A stretch of DNA of 64,000 nt, taken from positions 1-64,000 of the forward strand of contig DAOPJV010000003.1 of NCBI GenBank assembly GCA_035399845.1, read 5' to 3'. Below, in pieces: positions 16,712 through 26,536 of this stretch (position 1 is its first letter; each line of letters starts with the position of its first letter). The translations under genes and the position numbers were made by a program. Origin of the DNA: ECT2AJA-110-A sp035399845. GTDB taxonomy: Bacteria > Planctomycetota > Phycisphaerae > UBA1845 > UTPLA1. The notes beneath the pieces were generated by a model. That model was not told where the DNA came from, ran no database searches, and was given only the letters and a program-made list of their open reading frames with translations.

Positions 16712-19700
16712 CTACCTCCGCAGGGCCTTTCGAAACGCCTCCTGATCTCGGTACCTGGAATTTCGAACTGACGCTTCGTCACGTTCGGGCGCCTTCTCAT
16801 TGGGCGGAAACGCGGTCATCTCCCGCCATGGCAGCGGCTCAACGGTTTTGCCTGTCGCGGAGTTCAGGTCTCCGTCCTTCAGCCATCCATCGGTATGAAC
16901 GATGAAGTCGCGCGTCCATCCACCCGGAAGATCCGGCGCGGCGTTCGCGTCGAACCAGATCTCGACCTCATCTCCCGCTCCGACGATGGCGTATCGATCA
17001 TCCAGTATCGACACGAGATCGCTGACATCGCCGAGCGCCGTATACCCACCGACGAGATCGCGCCATTGGGCGGCGGGATCCAGGACGTCGTAATCCGGAA
17101 TCCGCGGACCACCCGGCCATCGCCGGTATTGTTCGGAGATACCGCGTTCGCGAAGCTCGGCCCGTTTCACTCCGAGTTCCGTCACGCGGGATTCGACTTC
17201 CTGATCGCCCACGGAACAGAAAATGTGATCCCAGTAGATGCAGAAGTTGGTCGAGAGACGCACGCGATGATCGGCCGTCGGGAAGGCGCCTGTCAGGTCG
17301 ATCGTAATGGTCTTCGACTTGCCCGACGGAAAGCCCACAATGCGTCCCGTCTCCCGCCACGAGCCATCCTCCGCAACAACCTGAATCGTCGGCGCCTGCG
17401 GATGGACGTTTGGATTCTGTGACACGGCGACGTTGGTGCTGGCGTCCGTCGGCCAGAGCCAGCCCTGGAGAAACAGGCGGACCGGCGCGTCGGCGTCAAA
17501 TTCCCCGAGATCCATCACGAGTTCGTGAGGCTCGACGATTCCCTGGTAGCGCGTCGGTGTGAATCCATCGACGTAGCGATGATCGCGGGCGATTAACTGT
17601 GGCCTCACATCGCGGCCGCGTTCATCTGTAGCGCTGACGGGATATCGTCGGCGTTCGACCTTGAAGATTTCAAAGGGCGGATACGGCGGCATGAGGCATT
17701 TTTCATCGACATGGATCTCTGTGCCGACGGGATGATCCACGACCAGGAGCCGGCAGAGATCCAGGTAGGATGTCTCCCACAATTCCTCGGTGAAACTCAG
17801 CCGATAGAAGCCGTCGTCCGGGGCCATCTGATCGCCGGCGATTTTGAAGTAGTCGTCCGCCGTTCCGTGATGGCCATAGACGCCCTGCATGATCGACATA
17901 CCGAGCGCGCTGCGCCACAACACATCCGTGACGAATTCGAATCGCTCGCCGTTCCACGCGTACAGGTAGGGACACGAGCCCTTCAGCGTCTGTTCCTCGA
18001 CGATCGTTCGATCTGCGGTAAGGGCGGTCCTGCTGTTCGTTCGGTACTCGAGGCTCTGATAGTTCCCGTTCGGCCAGACGACGCGCATCACGTCCGCCTG
18101 CTGACAGGGTCCCAGGCCGAAGTGGGTGGTCGGCGATTCGACATGGCGCTTCTGGTAATTTTCGCCGCAGCGGATCTCGATGGCGCTTCCGATGCCGAGG
18201 GCGTTGAAGCGCGAGTCGCCCGTGTTCAGACCAACGAGCGCAACGCGCAGCCACGCGCCGGCGCCCTTCGTCCGGTTCATGAAGATCTCGCCAGCGCTCG
18301 AGATCAGGTCGACGAGCCCGTCATTGTCGAGATCGACGGCCTGCAGCGTCGAGCCCGGCGTGACAGTCACATCCTCGCGATCGCTCCCGCCGCCGCCGTG
18401 GACGAAGACGGTATCGAGTGAACCATCATTGTCGAAATCGGCGATCGCGACGGCCGACGGGTGGTTCGGCGCCGTCATCCGACTGAGCGTACGGGTCTGG
18501 AACTCCGGGCCGAAGGCGGTGCGCGAGCCGAGTGTCACATCGAGCGTCTCCAGCCAGCCATCGTTGTCAAAGTCGGCGATCGCCGGCGGGGCGAGACAGG
18601 ACTTCTGAAGCTGCTCCAGCAACGATGTCACATCGCGAAAGCACGCCAGGCGCTCGTTTGAAATCACGTGGATTGAATAAGGGCCGGTTCCCGTTGTGAT
18701 GAAGAGGTCCACATCGCCATCGTCGTCGAGATCGAGCGTTCGGATCGACTCGATCCCGGGCGTCTCCATTGGCAGGCCCGGTCGCGCCGCGATCGCCGTC
18801 AGCGCACCTTCGCCATCATTCTGATGAAGATACAGACGGGCGTCATCCCAGCGCAGCAGATCGAGATCGCCGTCGTTGTCGTAGTCGAACGCCCTGGCCC
18901 CGTTGGACGCGTCCCGTTCCGTCAGGCCGACGCGTTGCGACACGTCCTCGAAACGCCCCGCCGCGTTCCGGGAGAAATATCGATCGCCTGACTCGCACGA
19001 GAGCAGCAGATCGATTCGCCTGTCATTGTTCAGATCGAGGAAGGTCGCATTGCGGCACGCGGGCGCATTGGCGAGGCCCGCCTCCATCGTCGCGTCCTTC
19101 CAGCCTTTTCCATCCAGGACAAACAGGCGTCCCTTTCCGGCGTTGTCGATCGCGAAGAGCGCCGTCGAGCGATCGTCCGCCACGGCGCCGACGACAACCT
19201 TCACGATCGGCGGCGCATCCGCCGGCCTCGGCAGCGCGGATTCGGCGGGCAGCCTCTCGAAGTGAATTTCGGCGGTCATCGCTTTCCGCGGATCGCCTTT
19301 CAGCGGCCAGATCGGATGGCGCACGGGCGCGGGCGTCTGATCGGCCGAGGCGCCAAGCGCGATGACGTCCGCCTTGTAGCGATCCGTCGCCAGCATCAGG
19401 TTGCGCGTTCGCGTGACAATCGAACTCAGCTTCGCAACGTTCCCGTTCTTCACGACATCGTCGAGGTCGTCGAGATACGGCGCCAGACTCTCGGGGGGCT
19501 CGGGAATCTGAGCGAGGGCCCGGCGAAGCAGCGCATCGGCCCTCTGAATCTGATCCGACGCCGCAGCGGTTCGGGCGGCCCCCAGCAGCGCGGCCAGGTT
19601 TGTCGGCGCGACGCGAAGTATCGCCTCGTAGTTCGTCAGGGCGTCCGACGGCGCAGACGGGTTTTCCTGCGTTTCAAGCCCCTGGATGTAGGCCCAGCGA

Positions 19701-20146
19701 AGGCGCACGTCGTTGTCGTTCGCTTCGATCGCGCCTTTGAGCAGTGCCTGAGCGTCATTGTATTGGCCGTTGGCTCGCTGCGCCGCCGCCAGGATCAACG
19801 CAATGTCGGCGCTTTCGGGGGCGGCGGAGAAGGCCTCATGCGCCAGCGCGAGAGACGCTTCGTTCTGTGCCGCCGCCAGGCGGACGATCGCGAGATTCGC
19901 GAGGATGGCCGGCTCTCGACCGACTGAGGTCAGAAGCGGGTCGAGAATCTTCCCCGCCGCGGGCTCCTGATCCATCTCAATCTGTGCGTTGGCCTGATAG
20001 AACCGGCCCAGCCTGTCCACGGGAAAGTCCCGTGACGCCGACGGGGGCTTCGATCCGCCGTGATCGCTTCGACACGCCAGCGCGACGACAGTCGCCATCG
20101 CGAGGATCATCGATGCGACGATACGCATACCTTCCCTGGCATTCAT
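16712..20146 (-). CDS. Large TPR, FG-GAP propeller and ASPIC/UnbV fusion lipoprotein with long C-terminal domain
   Basis: About 1144 residues (starts possible at 20155 GTG, 20146 ATG or 20128 ATG). A lipoprotein signal (ASMILAMATVVALAC) is followed by TPRs at about residues 40-230 and a beta-propeller with at least six DxDxDG blade motifs at about 340-600. Next come an ASPIC/UnbV-like domain (LRVALVGLNTGDSRFNALG to MRVVWPNGNYQSLEY) and then about 450 residues with no family I recognise. That part is rich in aromatic and His residues (GVYGHHGTADDYF, NFCIYWDHIFCS). The fusion combines in one chain the two modules found as separate proteins in the neighbours, supporting a physical TPR-propeller complex. 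Confidence 0.8.
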   Translation of the reverse strand: MNAREGMRIVASMILAMATVVALACRSDHGGSKPPSASRDFPVDRLGRFYQANAQIEMDQEPAAGKILDPLLTSVGREPAILANLAIVRLAAAQNEASLALAHEAFSAAPESADIALILAAAQRANGQYNDAQALLKGAIEANDNDVRLRWAYIQGLETQENPSAPSDALTNYEAILRVAPTNLAALLGAARTAAASDQIQRADALLRRALAQIPEPPESLAPYLDDLDDVVKNGNVAKLSSIVTRTRNLMLATDRYKADVIALGASADQTPAPVRHPIWPLKGDPRKAMTAEIHFERLPAESALPRPADAPPIVKVVVGAVADDRSTALFAIDNAGKGRLFVLDGKGWKDATMEAGLANAPACRNATFLDLNNDRRIDLLLSCESGDRYFSRNAAGRFEDVSQRVGLTERDASNGARAFDYDNDGDLDLLRWDDARLYLHQNDGEGALTAIAARPGLPMETPGIESIRTLDLDDDGDVDLFITTGTGPYSIHVISNERLACFRDVTSLLEQLQKSCLAPPAIADFDNDGWLETLDVTLGSRTAFGPEFQTRTLSRMTAPNHPSAVAIADFDNDGSLDTVFVHGGGGSDREDVTVTPGSTLQAVDLDNDGLVDLISSAGEIFMNRTKGAGAWLRVALVGLNTGDSRFNALGIGSAIEIRCGENYQKRHVESPTTHFGLGPCQQADVMRVVWPNGNYQSLEYRTNSRTALTADRTIVEEQTLKGSCPYLYAWNGERFEFVTDVLWRSALGMSIMQGVYGHHGTADDYFKIAGDQMAPDDGFYRLSFTEELWETSYLDLCRLLVVDHPVGTEIHVDEKCLMPPYPPFEIFKVERRRYPVSATDERGRDVRPQLIARDHRYVDGFTPTRYQGIVEPHELVMDLGEFDADAPVRLFLQGWLWPTDASTNVAVSQNPNVHPQAPTIQVVAEDGSWRETGRIVGFPSGKSKTITIDLTGAFPTADHRVRLSTNFCIYWDHIFCSVGDQEVESRVTELGVKRAELRERGISEQYRRWPGGPRIPDYDVLDPAAQWRDLVGGYTALGDVSDLVSILDDRYAIVGAGDEVEIWFDANAAPDLPGGWTRDFIVHTDGWLKDGDLNSATGKTVEPLPWREMTAFPPNEKAPERDEASVRNSRYRDQEAFRKALRR

Positions 20147-20226
20147 CCGAGTCACCTGTCTGACAATGAGACGATCGCGCCGGGGACACGCTCCAGGTCC
20201 GCGATCGATACGAGACTCTGCGGCTG

Positions 20227-22077
20227 TTAATCCTGGACGACAGTGATCGATCGGTCCAGACCGTCGACGTCAACGACCTGCTCGGCGCCCCCGGGCCAGT
20301 GGATGACGACACGATCCACCTTCGTCGAGTCGCCCAGACCGAACGTGACAGGCAGTTCGCACTGCGACAGGTAGCCGCGCGTGGGCATGACACGGCGGCG
20401 ACGCGTGAGACCATTGGACGTCAGCTCGATTTCGGCGCCGATCGCATCGCGATTGCAGGTCCCGCCGACGAGCCTGAATCGCAGCCAGTGTCCGCCGGAC
20501 GCGTCGTCATTTCGGAGCAAGAGTGGCGCGGCGCCCGTCTGTGTCAGCAGGAGATCCAGATCGCCGTCCGCGTCGATGTCGGCGTAGGCCGCGCCTCGAC
20601 CAACAATCGGCGTCGCGAAGTCCCCGGTGTCCGCCGGCGGAACCTCGATGAAGCAGGAGCGTTCATTGGGGCCGGCGTTCCAGAACAACTGAGCCGGCTG
20701 ACGATAGCGCTGGCTCGACTGAACTTTGTTGATCTCCTCTTCCAGATGGCCGTTGCACTGGAGCAGGTCGAGCCGGCCGTCCAGATCGGCGTCGAAGAAG
20801 AGCAGACCGAAGGTCAGGGCCGTCCGGCTCGCGGCGCCGACACCTTCGACGATGGACGCGTCCGTGAACTGCATGGGATCGGCGCCGGCGACATAGAGCG
20901 ACGTCATTTCATTGGCGAAGTTACCGATTCCGAGCGCGAGGCGACCGTCCTCGCGAAGATCGGCGCTGTCGACGCCCATGGCGCCGGTGGCGGCGCCCAT
21001 GCGATCGTAGGCCACGCCGATTTCGACACCGACCTCTTCGAAGGTTCCATCGCCCTTGTTGTGGAATGCGAAATTGCGGACGGTGTCGTTGGCGACGAAG
21101 ACATCCATGGCGCCGTCACGATCGAAATCGACGACGCCGAGGGCGAGCGACTTGCCCGCGGGGGCGCCGGTCGCATCATTCACGACCAGGAAACCCGCGG
21201 CTTCGGACCTGTCCGTGAAGGTCCCGTCGCCATTGTTGACGTAGTAGCAACTGTGGGCCCCCTCGAAGTTCGTCGGCGGTCCATAGGCGCGGCCCACGCC
21301 GGTCAGTTTGTAATCGACGGCAAAATCGATGTCGCGCGACCATCGGATGTAATTGCAGACGAGCAGGTCGAGATCGCCATCATTGTCGGCGTCGAAGAAA
21401 GCGGCGCCGGTACTCCAGTCCTTTGCGTCGCCACCGACGCCGGCGTCGGCCGTGATGTCCGCGAAGACGCCGTCGTCGTTTCTCAGCAGTCGATTGACGC
21501 CGACAGCCGTGACGAAGACATCCACATCGCCGTCGTTGTCATAGTCCCCCACTGCGGCGCCCATGCCATAGCAATCCAGGCCGAGCCCCGCCACCTCCGT
21601 GACATCTGTGAAGGCGCCGGCGCCGTCATTGCGATAGAGGACACTCGTCGGATGAGACGTCGCTGACCGCTCGTCATCGGGCCAGTAGGTCGAGTTGATC
21701 AGCAGGAGGTCCTGATCGCCATCGTTGTCGTAGTCGAAAAATGCGCAGCCGCCGCCCATCGTCTCGGGGAGAAGCTTCTCCCCCGCCGCGCCATTCACAT
21801 GAACGAAACTGACGCCCGCCTCCCGTGTGATATCCGTAAACGGAATCGACGGCGCCTTGACGCCGGCGACAGACACTTCGGGCGGGGCAATCGTCGCCTG
21901 CGTTGTCGGGGGCTCTCCGGGCTTTGCCTGAGACGCAAAGTACATGGCGCCGCCGACGATCGCGATGAGCAGAATCGCCGCAAGCGACCAGCGAAACGCG
22001 ACGGCGATGATCGCGTCATTCTGCTCGAGCGCCGGCTCACTCGGCCCTGTCGTGTTGTTCGTCCGCTTGTCACTCAT
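20227..22077 (-). CDS. CRTAC1-like membrane-anchored propeller protein with ASPIC/UnbV domain
   Basis: 616 residues. An N-terminal membrane anchor at about residues 29-49 (WSLAAILLIAIVGGAMYFA) replaces the lipobox of its paralogues. Seven blade motifs are countable (DYDNDGDQDLLL, DYDNDGDVDVFV, DADNDGDLDLLV, DFDRDGAMDVFV, a degenerate LREDGRLALGI, DADLDGRLDLLQ, DIDADGDLDLLL). The C-terminal ASPIC/UnbV domain runs from GGHWLRFRLVGG to VVIHWPGGAEQVV. Its ATG overlaps the stop codon of the cytochrome gene by four bases, so it is translationally coupled to the pentaheme cytochrome, the strongest hint to its role. Confidence 0.85.
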   Translation of the reverse strand: MSDKRTNNTTGPSEPALEQNDAIIAVAFRWSLAAILLIAIVGGAMYFASQAKPGEPPTTQATIAPPEVSVAGVKAPSIPFTDITREAGVSFVHVNGAAGEKLLPETMGGGCAFFDYDNDGDQDLLLINSTYWPDDERSATSHPTSVLYRNDGAGAFTDVTEVAGLGLDCYGMGAAVGDYDNDGDVDVFVTAVGVNRLLRNDDGVFADITADAGVGGDAKDWSTGAAFFDADNDGDLDLLVCNYIRWSRDIDFAVDYKLTGVGRAYGPPTNFEGAHSCYYVNNGDGTFTDRSEAAGFLVVNDATGAPAGKSLALGVVDFDRDGAMDVFVANDTVRNFAFHNKGDGTFEEVGVEIGVAYDRMGAATGAMGVDSADLREDGRLALGIGNFANEMTSLYVAGADPMQFTDASIVEGVGAASRTALTFGLLFFDADLDGRLDLLQCNGHLEEEINKVQSSQRYRQPAQLFWNAGPNERSCFIEVPPADTGDFATPIVGRGAAYADIDADGDLDLLLTQTGAAPLLLRNDDASGGHWLRFRLVGGTCNRDAIGAEIELTSNGLTRRRRVMPTRGYLSQCELPVTFGLGDSTKVDRVVIHWPGGAEQVVDVDGLDRSITVVQD

Positions 22078-24992
22078 CGGCTCGCGGTCTCCCTCTCCGA
22101 GGCGCCCGTCGCCCGCTCGCGCGGCGTCGTCGCGGACACAGACTCCGTCGGCGCGTCCTCCGCCCGGGCCATGTCGGACGCGACCTGCGCGGGCAGGTCA
22201 TAGGCGCCATCGCGCTGAAGGTCATAGATGACGACGGCCTCGGCGGCGTGATTGGCGGCCGGGTACCTGATCCGCGCGGCGGCGATGGCCCGATCGCGCG
22301 CGTTGTCATCGGGTTTGTACGTCGCGTGCAGCGTGCGATGCTCCGCCGCCCTGGCGGACTCCCCCAGCTCTGCGTAGATCAGCGCCAGGTTATAGTGGGC
22401 CGTGACATTCTCGGGATCGAACGTCAGGGCCTGGACGAACATCGCCTCCGCCTCGCTCAGGAAGGCGCGCCGCTCCTTCTCCCGTAGGTCACCCCGTTCC
22501 AGTCTGGATCGTTCGAAGAGCGTCTGGCCCAGTTCGTCCAGCACGCGATAGTCCTGCGTGAAATCGAAACCGCGTTTGCGGCATTCCTCCGTGTCTTTCA
22601 TCGCGAGAACGGAGCGATAGTCACGAATCGCCTCATCCAGATTGCCGTATTGCTTGTTGACCATGCCGCTGAACCAGTTGATCGACCAGGGCGGCGCAGG
22701 CGGGTCGTGGGCGGCGGCCCGCTTCAGCGCATCGACCGCCTCTTCGAGCCGCCCTTCCTTGATGTACACACGCGCCAGATTCAGCGGACCGTCCGGCCGA
22801 TCGAGCTTTTCGACCTGGGCGAAGGCGGCCTCGGCCTGACGCAGCTCTCCCTTGTTGCTTCCCGATGCGCCCTTGCGGAAGAGAGCGATGCCGTAGTCGT
22901 TCCATCGCTGCCACAGCGGGAACTCGCCGGGCGACTGCGGTTCGTCGAGCGTCTGGCCTGCGATCGGAAACACGACGCGATCCTGCGCCAGCGTCATGAT
23001 CGGCAGGTCATTCTTCAGGAATTTCTCGCCCTGGAAGAACTTCATGTAGAGCGTATCGAACTTTCGATAGCGAAGGACCGCGTCGACCGTGACGGGACCG
23101 ACCACATCCGGCGGAACCTTCAGACGGCAGTGCACCACATCCGCCGCGCCGGGCGGGATCTGATGATTGTAGAGGGCGATGAAGATGTCTTCGGCGTTAC
23201 GGCGATCGATCCGTCCGCCCTCTCGATCGATCACGAAGGCGTTGACGAAGTGCGACCAGGGATCGACATCGCCATCGCTCTCGCGCATGCCGCCGAGTCG
23301 TCCGATGACACGCCCCTTGCCGTCTGTGACTTTGACATCGAGCCAGACTTCATTCGAGTCGGCGGTTCCCTGCGTGAACAGGTGCCCCATCTTCAGGGTG
23401 CGGATGACGGCCTCGACGAGGTAGGTTTCGCCCGGGACCAGCGCCGGCGTGGCGGGCTTCAGCGGCGCCGTGAGATCGCCGTCGATCACGCCGCCGGCCT
23501 TCACGCCGAAGAGATCGACGCGCATCACACCTTCGTTGAATTCGCGCTGTTTCTCGTTGACCCAATCGGGCATGGCGAGCAGATATGGGATCGCGGTGTT
23601 CGCGCTCGGGAACTGATGGCTGTGCACTTTCAGATCGCCCGAGTCGTCCAGGACTCTGGCGCCGAAGTCATCCGAAACGACGGTCCGCATGTGGCACTGA
23701 TTGCAGTTGTCGATCGCCTTCGGCGGATAGTAGAAGCTCGTGATGCCGTGGCCGGAGACACCGCTGAGGTGATAGGCGTCGTAGTGATTCTGGCCGCGGA
23801 GGAACTTGTAGGCGTTCAGTTCCTTCGGCAGATGCACTTTGTGACAGGCGCCGCAGAACTCCGCCGACTTGTGCAGTGGCTTGAGGAAGGTCTTCTTGTG
23901 GAAGGCGGGCTTCGCCTTCACGAGCTGATGGTTGATCCACTTGAGGGCCGCGTTGTCACTGAAGGCGAACGGGTAGTGCAGCGGTTCCTCGATCGTGTAG
24001 TCGCCGTTGCCGCGTGGGCTGTTGATGTTCGTGATCGCATGGCAGACGGTGCACGTGATCCCGGCCTGGGCCGACGGATCGGCGGCAAGATCGTACCTGG
24101 GATCGTCGAAGTGCGGTTTGTCGAATTCACCCCCGAAGAAGGGGACAGGGTCGTGACAGGCGGCGCAGAATCGCGAGCCGTGCACATTTCCATCGCGTGT
24201 GAACATCGCCTGCCGCGTATTCTTGACGCTGAACAGGTAGGCCGGGTTGTTAAACGAGCTGAATTTGTGGGCGCTGTGCTTCCACGTGTCGTGCACATCG
24301 GCGTGGCAGTCGAGGCAGTAGGTGTCGTTGTTCAGGACCTGGGGCGGGATGAAGTTGCCTGTCGACGTGCGCGAGAGCGCCGGGCGAAAGTACCTGTCGC
24401 CATCGCGCGGCCCCGCGACATTCCATTGCCGCGGATCCTGCGCCCGCAGCGCGATCATTCCGATGGCGAAGGCGCCGGCGACGACGGCCCAGCCCGCGCC
24501 GACGCGCCACTTGATATTCCGGCCGGCGAGACGATGCAGAACGAACAGCCACACGACAACGAGCGGCGCGATGACATGCGTCCAGTAGAACACGTTGCGC
24601 GCCGTCGGGCTCTTCAGCGGAATGATCCCGCGCGTCAGCGCGACACCGGAACCGAGCAGGACGAGGCTGATGAAGAAGAGGGCGTAGCCCGCGAGTATGG
24701 CGCGTCGATTCGGTCGATCCTTCGCGCGCCGCATGTGCAGAGCCCCGAAGACGACAACGGGGAGGATAATCAGGAGCCCCAGCGCCAGGTGGGAAAGGAA
24801 CATGTACTGATAGAAGAGGTCCTGATAGGTCAGCCCCGTCTTCCATTCGAGAAAGGTCATGCCGGCGAGGTAGGCGGAGTTGACGCCGATCAGGGCGACG
24901 GCGCCAAAGATGAACACCAGCAGGATTCGTAAACGCGGCCCTACCGCCGGAACGTAGCCCGGCGCCGGGCGTGGTGGATTCTGATTTTTCAT
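22074..24992 (-). CDS. Membrane pentaheme cytochrome c fused to TPR domain
   Basis: 972 residues. The N-terminal ~200 residues hold about five hydrophobic segments, resembling a small membrane quinol-oxidising or anchor module. Five CxxCH heme c motifs follow: CLDCH (~227), CAACH (~276), CTVCH (~314), CGACH (~380) and CNQCH (~429), with many extra His residues for distal ligation (for example the HSAHKF and HLSGVSGHG segments). A beta-rich region lies at 450-680, and TPRs fill about 700-940. A role in electron transfer across or outside the membrane follows from the hemes; donor and acceptor are unknown. It is coupled to the downstream propeller gene by an ATGA overlap. Confidence 0.85.
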   Translation of the reverse strand: MKNQNPPRPAPGYVPAVGPRLRILLVFIFGAVALIGVNSAYLAGMTFLEWKTGLTYQDLFYQYMFLSHLALGLLIILPVVVFGALHMRRAKDRPNRRAILAGYALFFISLVLLGSGVALTRGIIPLKSPTARNVFYWTHVIAPLVVVWLFVLHRLAGRNIKWRVGAGWAVVAGAFAIGMIALRAQDPRQWNVAGPRDGDRYFRPALSRTSTGNFIPPQVLNNDTYCLDCHADVHDTWKHSAHKFSSFNNPAYLFSVKNTRQAMFTRDGNVHGSRFCAACHDPVPFFGGEFDKPHFDDPRYDLAADPSAQAGITCTVCHAITNINSPRGNGDYTIEEPLHYPFAFSDNAALKWINHQLVKAKPAFHKKTFLKPLHKSAEFCGACHKVHLPKELNAYKFLRGQNHYDAYHLSGVSGHGITSFYYPPKAIDNCNQCHMRTVVSDDFGARVLDDSGDLKVHSHQFPSANTAIPYLLAMPDWVNEKQREFNEGVMRVDLFGVKAGGVIDGDLTAPLKPATPALVPGETYLVEAVIRTLKMGHLFTQGTADSNEVWLDVKVTDGKGRVIGRLGGMRESDGDVDPWSHFVNAFVIDREGGRIDRRNAEDIFIALYNHQIPPGAADVVHCRLKVPPDVVGPVTVDAVLRYRKFDTLYMKFFQGEKFLKNDLPIMTLAQDRVVFPIAGQTLDEPQSPGEFPLWQRWNDYGIALFRKGASGSNKGELRQAEAAFAQVEKLDRPDGPLNLARVYIKEGRLEEAVDALKRAAAHDPPAPPWSINWFSGMVNKQYGNLDEAIRDYRSVLAMKDTEECRKRGFDFTQDYRVLDELGQTLFERSRLERGDLREKERRAFLSEAEAMFVQALTFDPENVTAHYNLALIYAELGESARAAEHRTLHATYKPDDNARDRAIAAARIRYPAANHAAEAVVIYDLQRDGAYDLPAQVASDMARAEDAPTESVSATTPRERATGASERETASR

Positions 24993-25084
24993 GTCGGCTC
25001 AAGACTCCTGAAGACAGGTGTCACTCATCTTACCCATTCTGATGCGCGGAATGACAGCCGGACGGGCCGCGAATGCGCGCCGGC

Positions 25085-26536
25085 TCAACCGCTTTTCTCG
25101 GACATTTCCAGCGACTTCAGACTCTGGGTCGCGGATTCGCGGAGCGGGTCCCCCGGCGCCGTCGCCAGCGACTGGACGCGCCGAAAGCAGTCGGCCGCCT
25201 CCGAGGGGCGCGAGAGTCGGTGCAGTGTCACGCCCAGAAGATACCAGCTCTGTGCGTCTGACGGCGCCAGCGCCACGACCTTTCGAAGCGGCGCCTCGGC
25301 CTCATTGAATCGCTCGAGGGCAAACAAGGCCCGAGCTTTGACAGCCCATGGCTGAACGTCGGCGACGCCGTCCGCCAGCGATCTGTCAGCCGCCGCAATC
25401 GCGTCGTCGAATTTGTTTTCGGCAAGCAGCAGCGCGGCGCGCTTCGCAAACAGCTCCGACGACGTCGGAGCGATACGCTGCGCCTTGTCGAGCATCTGAT
25501 GGGCGTCCTGGTAGCGGCCCATTTTCCGATAGACGTCCGCGAGATTCGACATCATTTTGAAGTCCCCCGCGCGCAGGGCGATGATGCGCTCCATCAGCTT
25601 CGCCATCTCGCCCCAGCGCTGCGTTGACAGCATCGGTTCCAGGCGACGAATCAGCCCCGCCGAGGATTGAGCGAGATCGAGCGATTCCGCCCAGAGTGGA
25701 TCTCGCGGATTGAGCCAGTTCCCCCCTTTCGGGAGGCGGGCCACGATGTCGAACTCACGGCTGGCGTCTTCCCGTCGGCCGAGCCTTGCGTACGCCTGAC
25801 CCAGATAATGATGGGCCTGAAAATCGTTGGGTATCTTCTGAGTCGCCGTCTCCAGGTATTGCAGCGCGTCCGCCTCGGCCCCCCGCCCCATGGAAATACG
25901 GCCGAGCAGCACGAAGCCGAAGCTGTCGCGCGGTGTCATGCGGGCGTAGGTCTCGGCGTGGCGCCATGCGGCGTCCAGATCGCCGGCGTCAAAATACAGC
26001 TGGCCCAGTCGCGCGTGCGCGATGGCGAACTTCGTGTTCAGTGACAGCGCGGCGTTGAGCCGCTCAATGGCCTTCGCCGATTCCCCGGAGTCCTGCGCGA
26101 TGACGCCCAGGTAATAGGGCCATCGGCTGTCTTTCGGCGCCGCGCGCTCAGCCAGCGTCAGATAGTCGCGGGCCGCCCGCATGTCCTGAAGCACATAGCA
26201 GATCCGTCCGGCCAGTCCGTAGCTGTCGCCATCCCGCTTCGCGGCGGCGCGCGCCAGGGCGACGGTCAGTGACTCGGCAATCCCGGGCTCACATTCGTGG
26301 ACATTCGGCGGCTCCGGGAGTTTCGCCGATTCGCACCACTGCTGAATCGCAGCGAGGTCCAGTTTTGCAATGCGACCGCCTTCCGGGGTCGACTCGACGA
26401 CGGGCTGCGGGATGCGCCCGGGCCCCGACGTTTCCGTCGGCGCCTCGCCCGCGTCCTTGCATGCGCCGACAAAGGACAACATCGCGACGAGCGCGACGAA
26501 TCCATATCCGGCATCAATTCGTGGCGCCCGTGTCAT
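25085..26536 (-). CDS. TPR lipoprotein
   Basis: 483 residues with a lipoprotein signal (GFVALVAMLSFVGAC). Tetratricopeptide repeats run from about residue 95 to 475, for example around DYLTLAERAAPKDSRWPYYLG, ALSLNTKFAIAHARLGQLY and RFNEAEAPLRKVVALAPSD. The ATG overlaps the stop of the upstream propeller gene by four bases. TPR lipoproteins bind other envelope proteins; co-translation with a propeller lipoprotein suggests they form a pair. 92 bases separate it from the cytochrome gene. Confidence 0.82.
   Translation of the reverse strand: MTRAPRIDAGYGFVALVAMLSFVGACKDAGEAPTETSGPGRIPQPVVESTPEGGRIAKLDLAAIQQWCESAKLPEPPNVHECEPGIAESLTVALARAAAKRDGDSYGLAGRICYVLQDMRAARDYLTLAERAAPKDSRWPYYLGVIAQDSGESAKAIERLNAALSLNTKFAIAHARLGQLYFDAGDLDAAWRHAETYARMTPRDSFGFVLLGRISMGRGAEADALQYLETATQKIPNDFQAHHYLGQAYARLGRREDASREFDIVARLPKGGNWLNPRDPLWAESLDLAQSSAGLIRRLEPMLSTQRWGEMAKLMERIIALRAGDFKMMSNLADVYRKMGRYQDAHQMLDKAQRIAPTSSELFAKRAALLLAENKFDDAIAAADRSLADGVADVQPWAVKARALFALERFNEAEAPLRKVVALAPSDAQSWYLLGVTLHRLSRPSEAADCFRRVQSLATAPGDPLRESATQSLKSLEMSEKSG

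Noticed and set aside
22650..24932. Long plus-strand open frame opposite the cytochrome gene, and similar long antisense frames at 13297-14910, 20299-21666 and 32839-34611
   Set aside because: They mirror clearly coding genes, arise from high GC at codon positions, and have no ribosome binding sites or recognisable domains.
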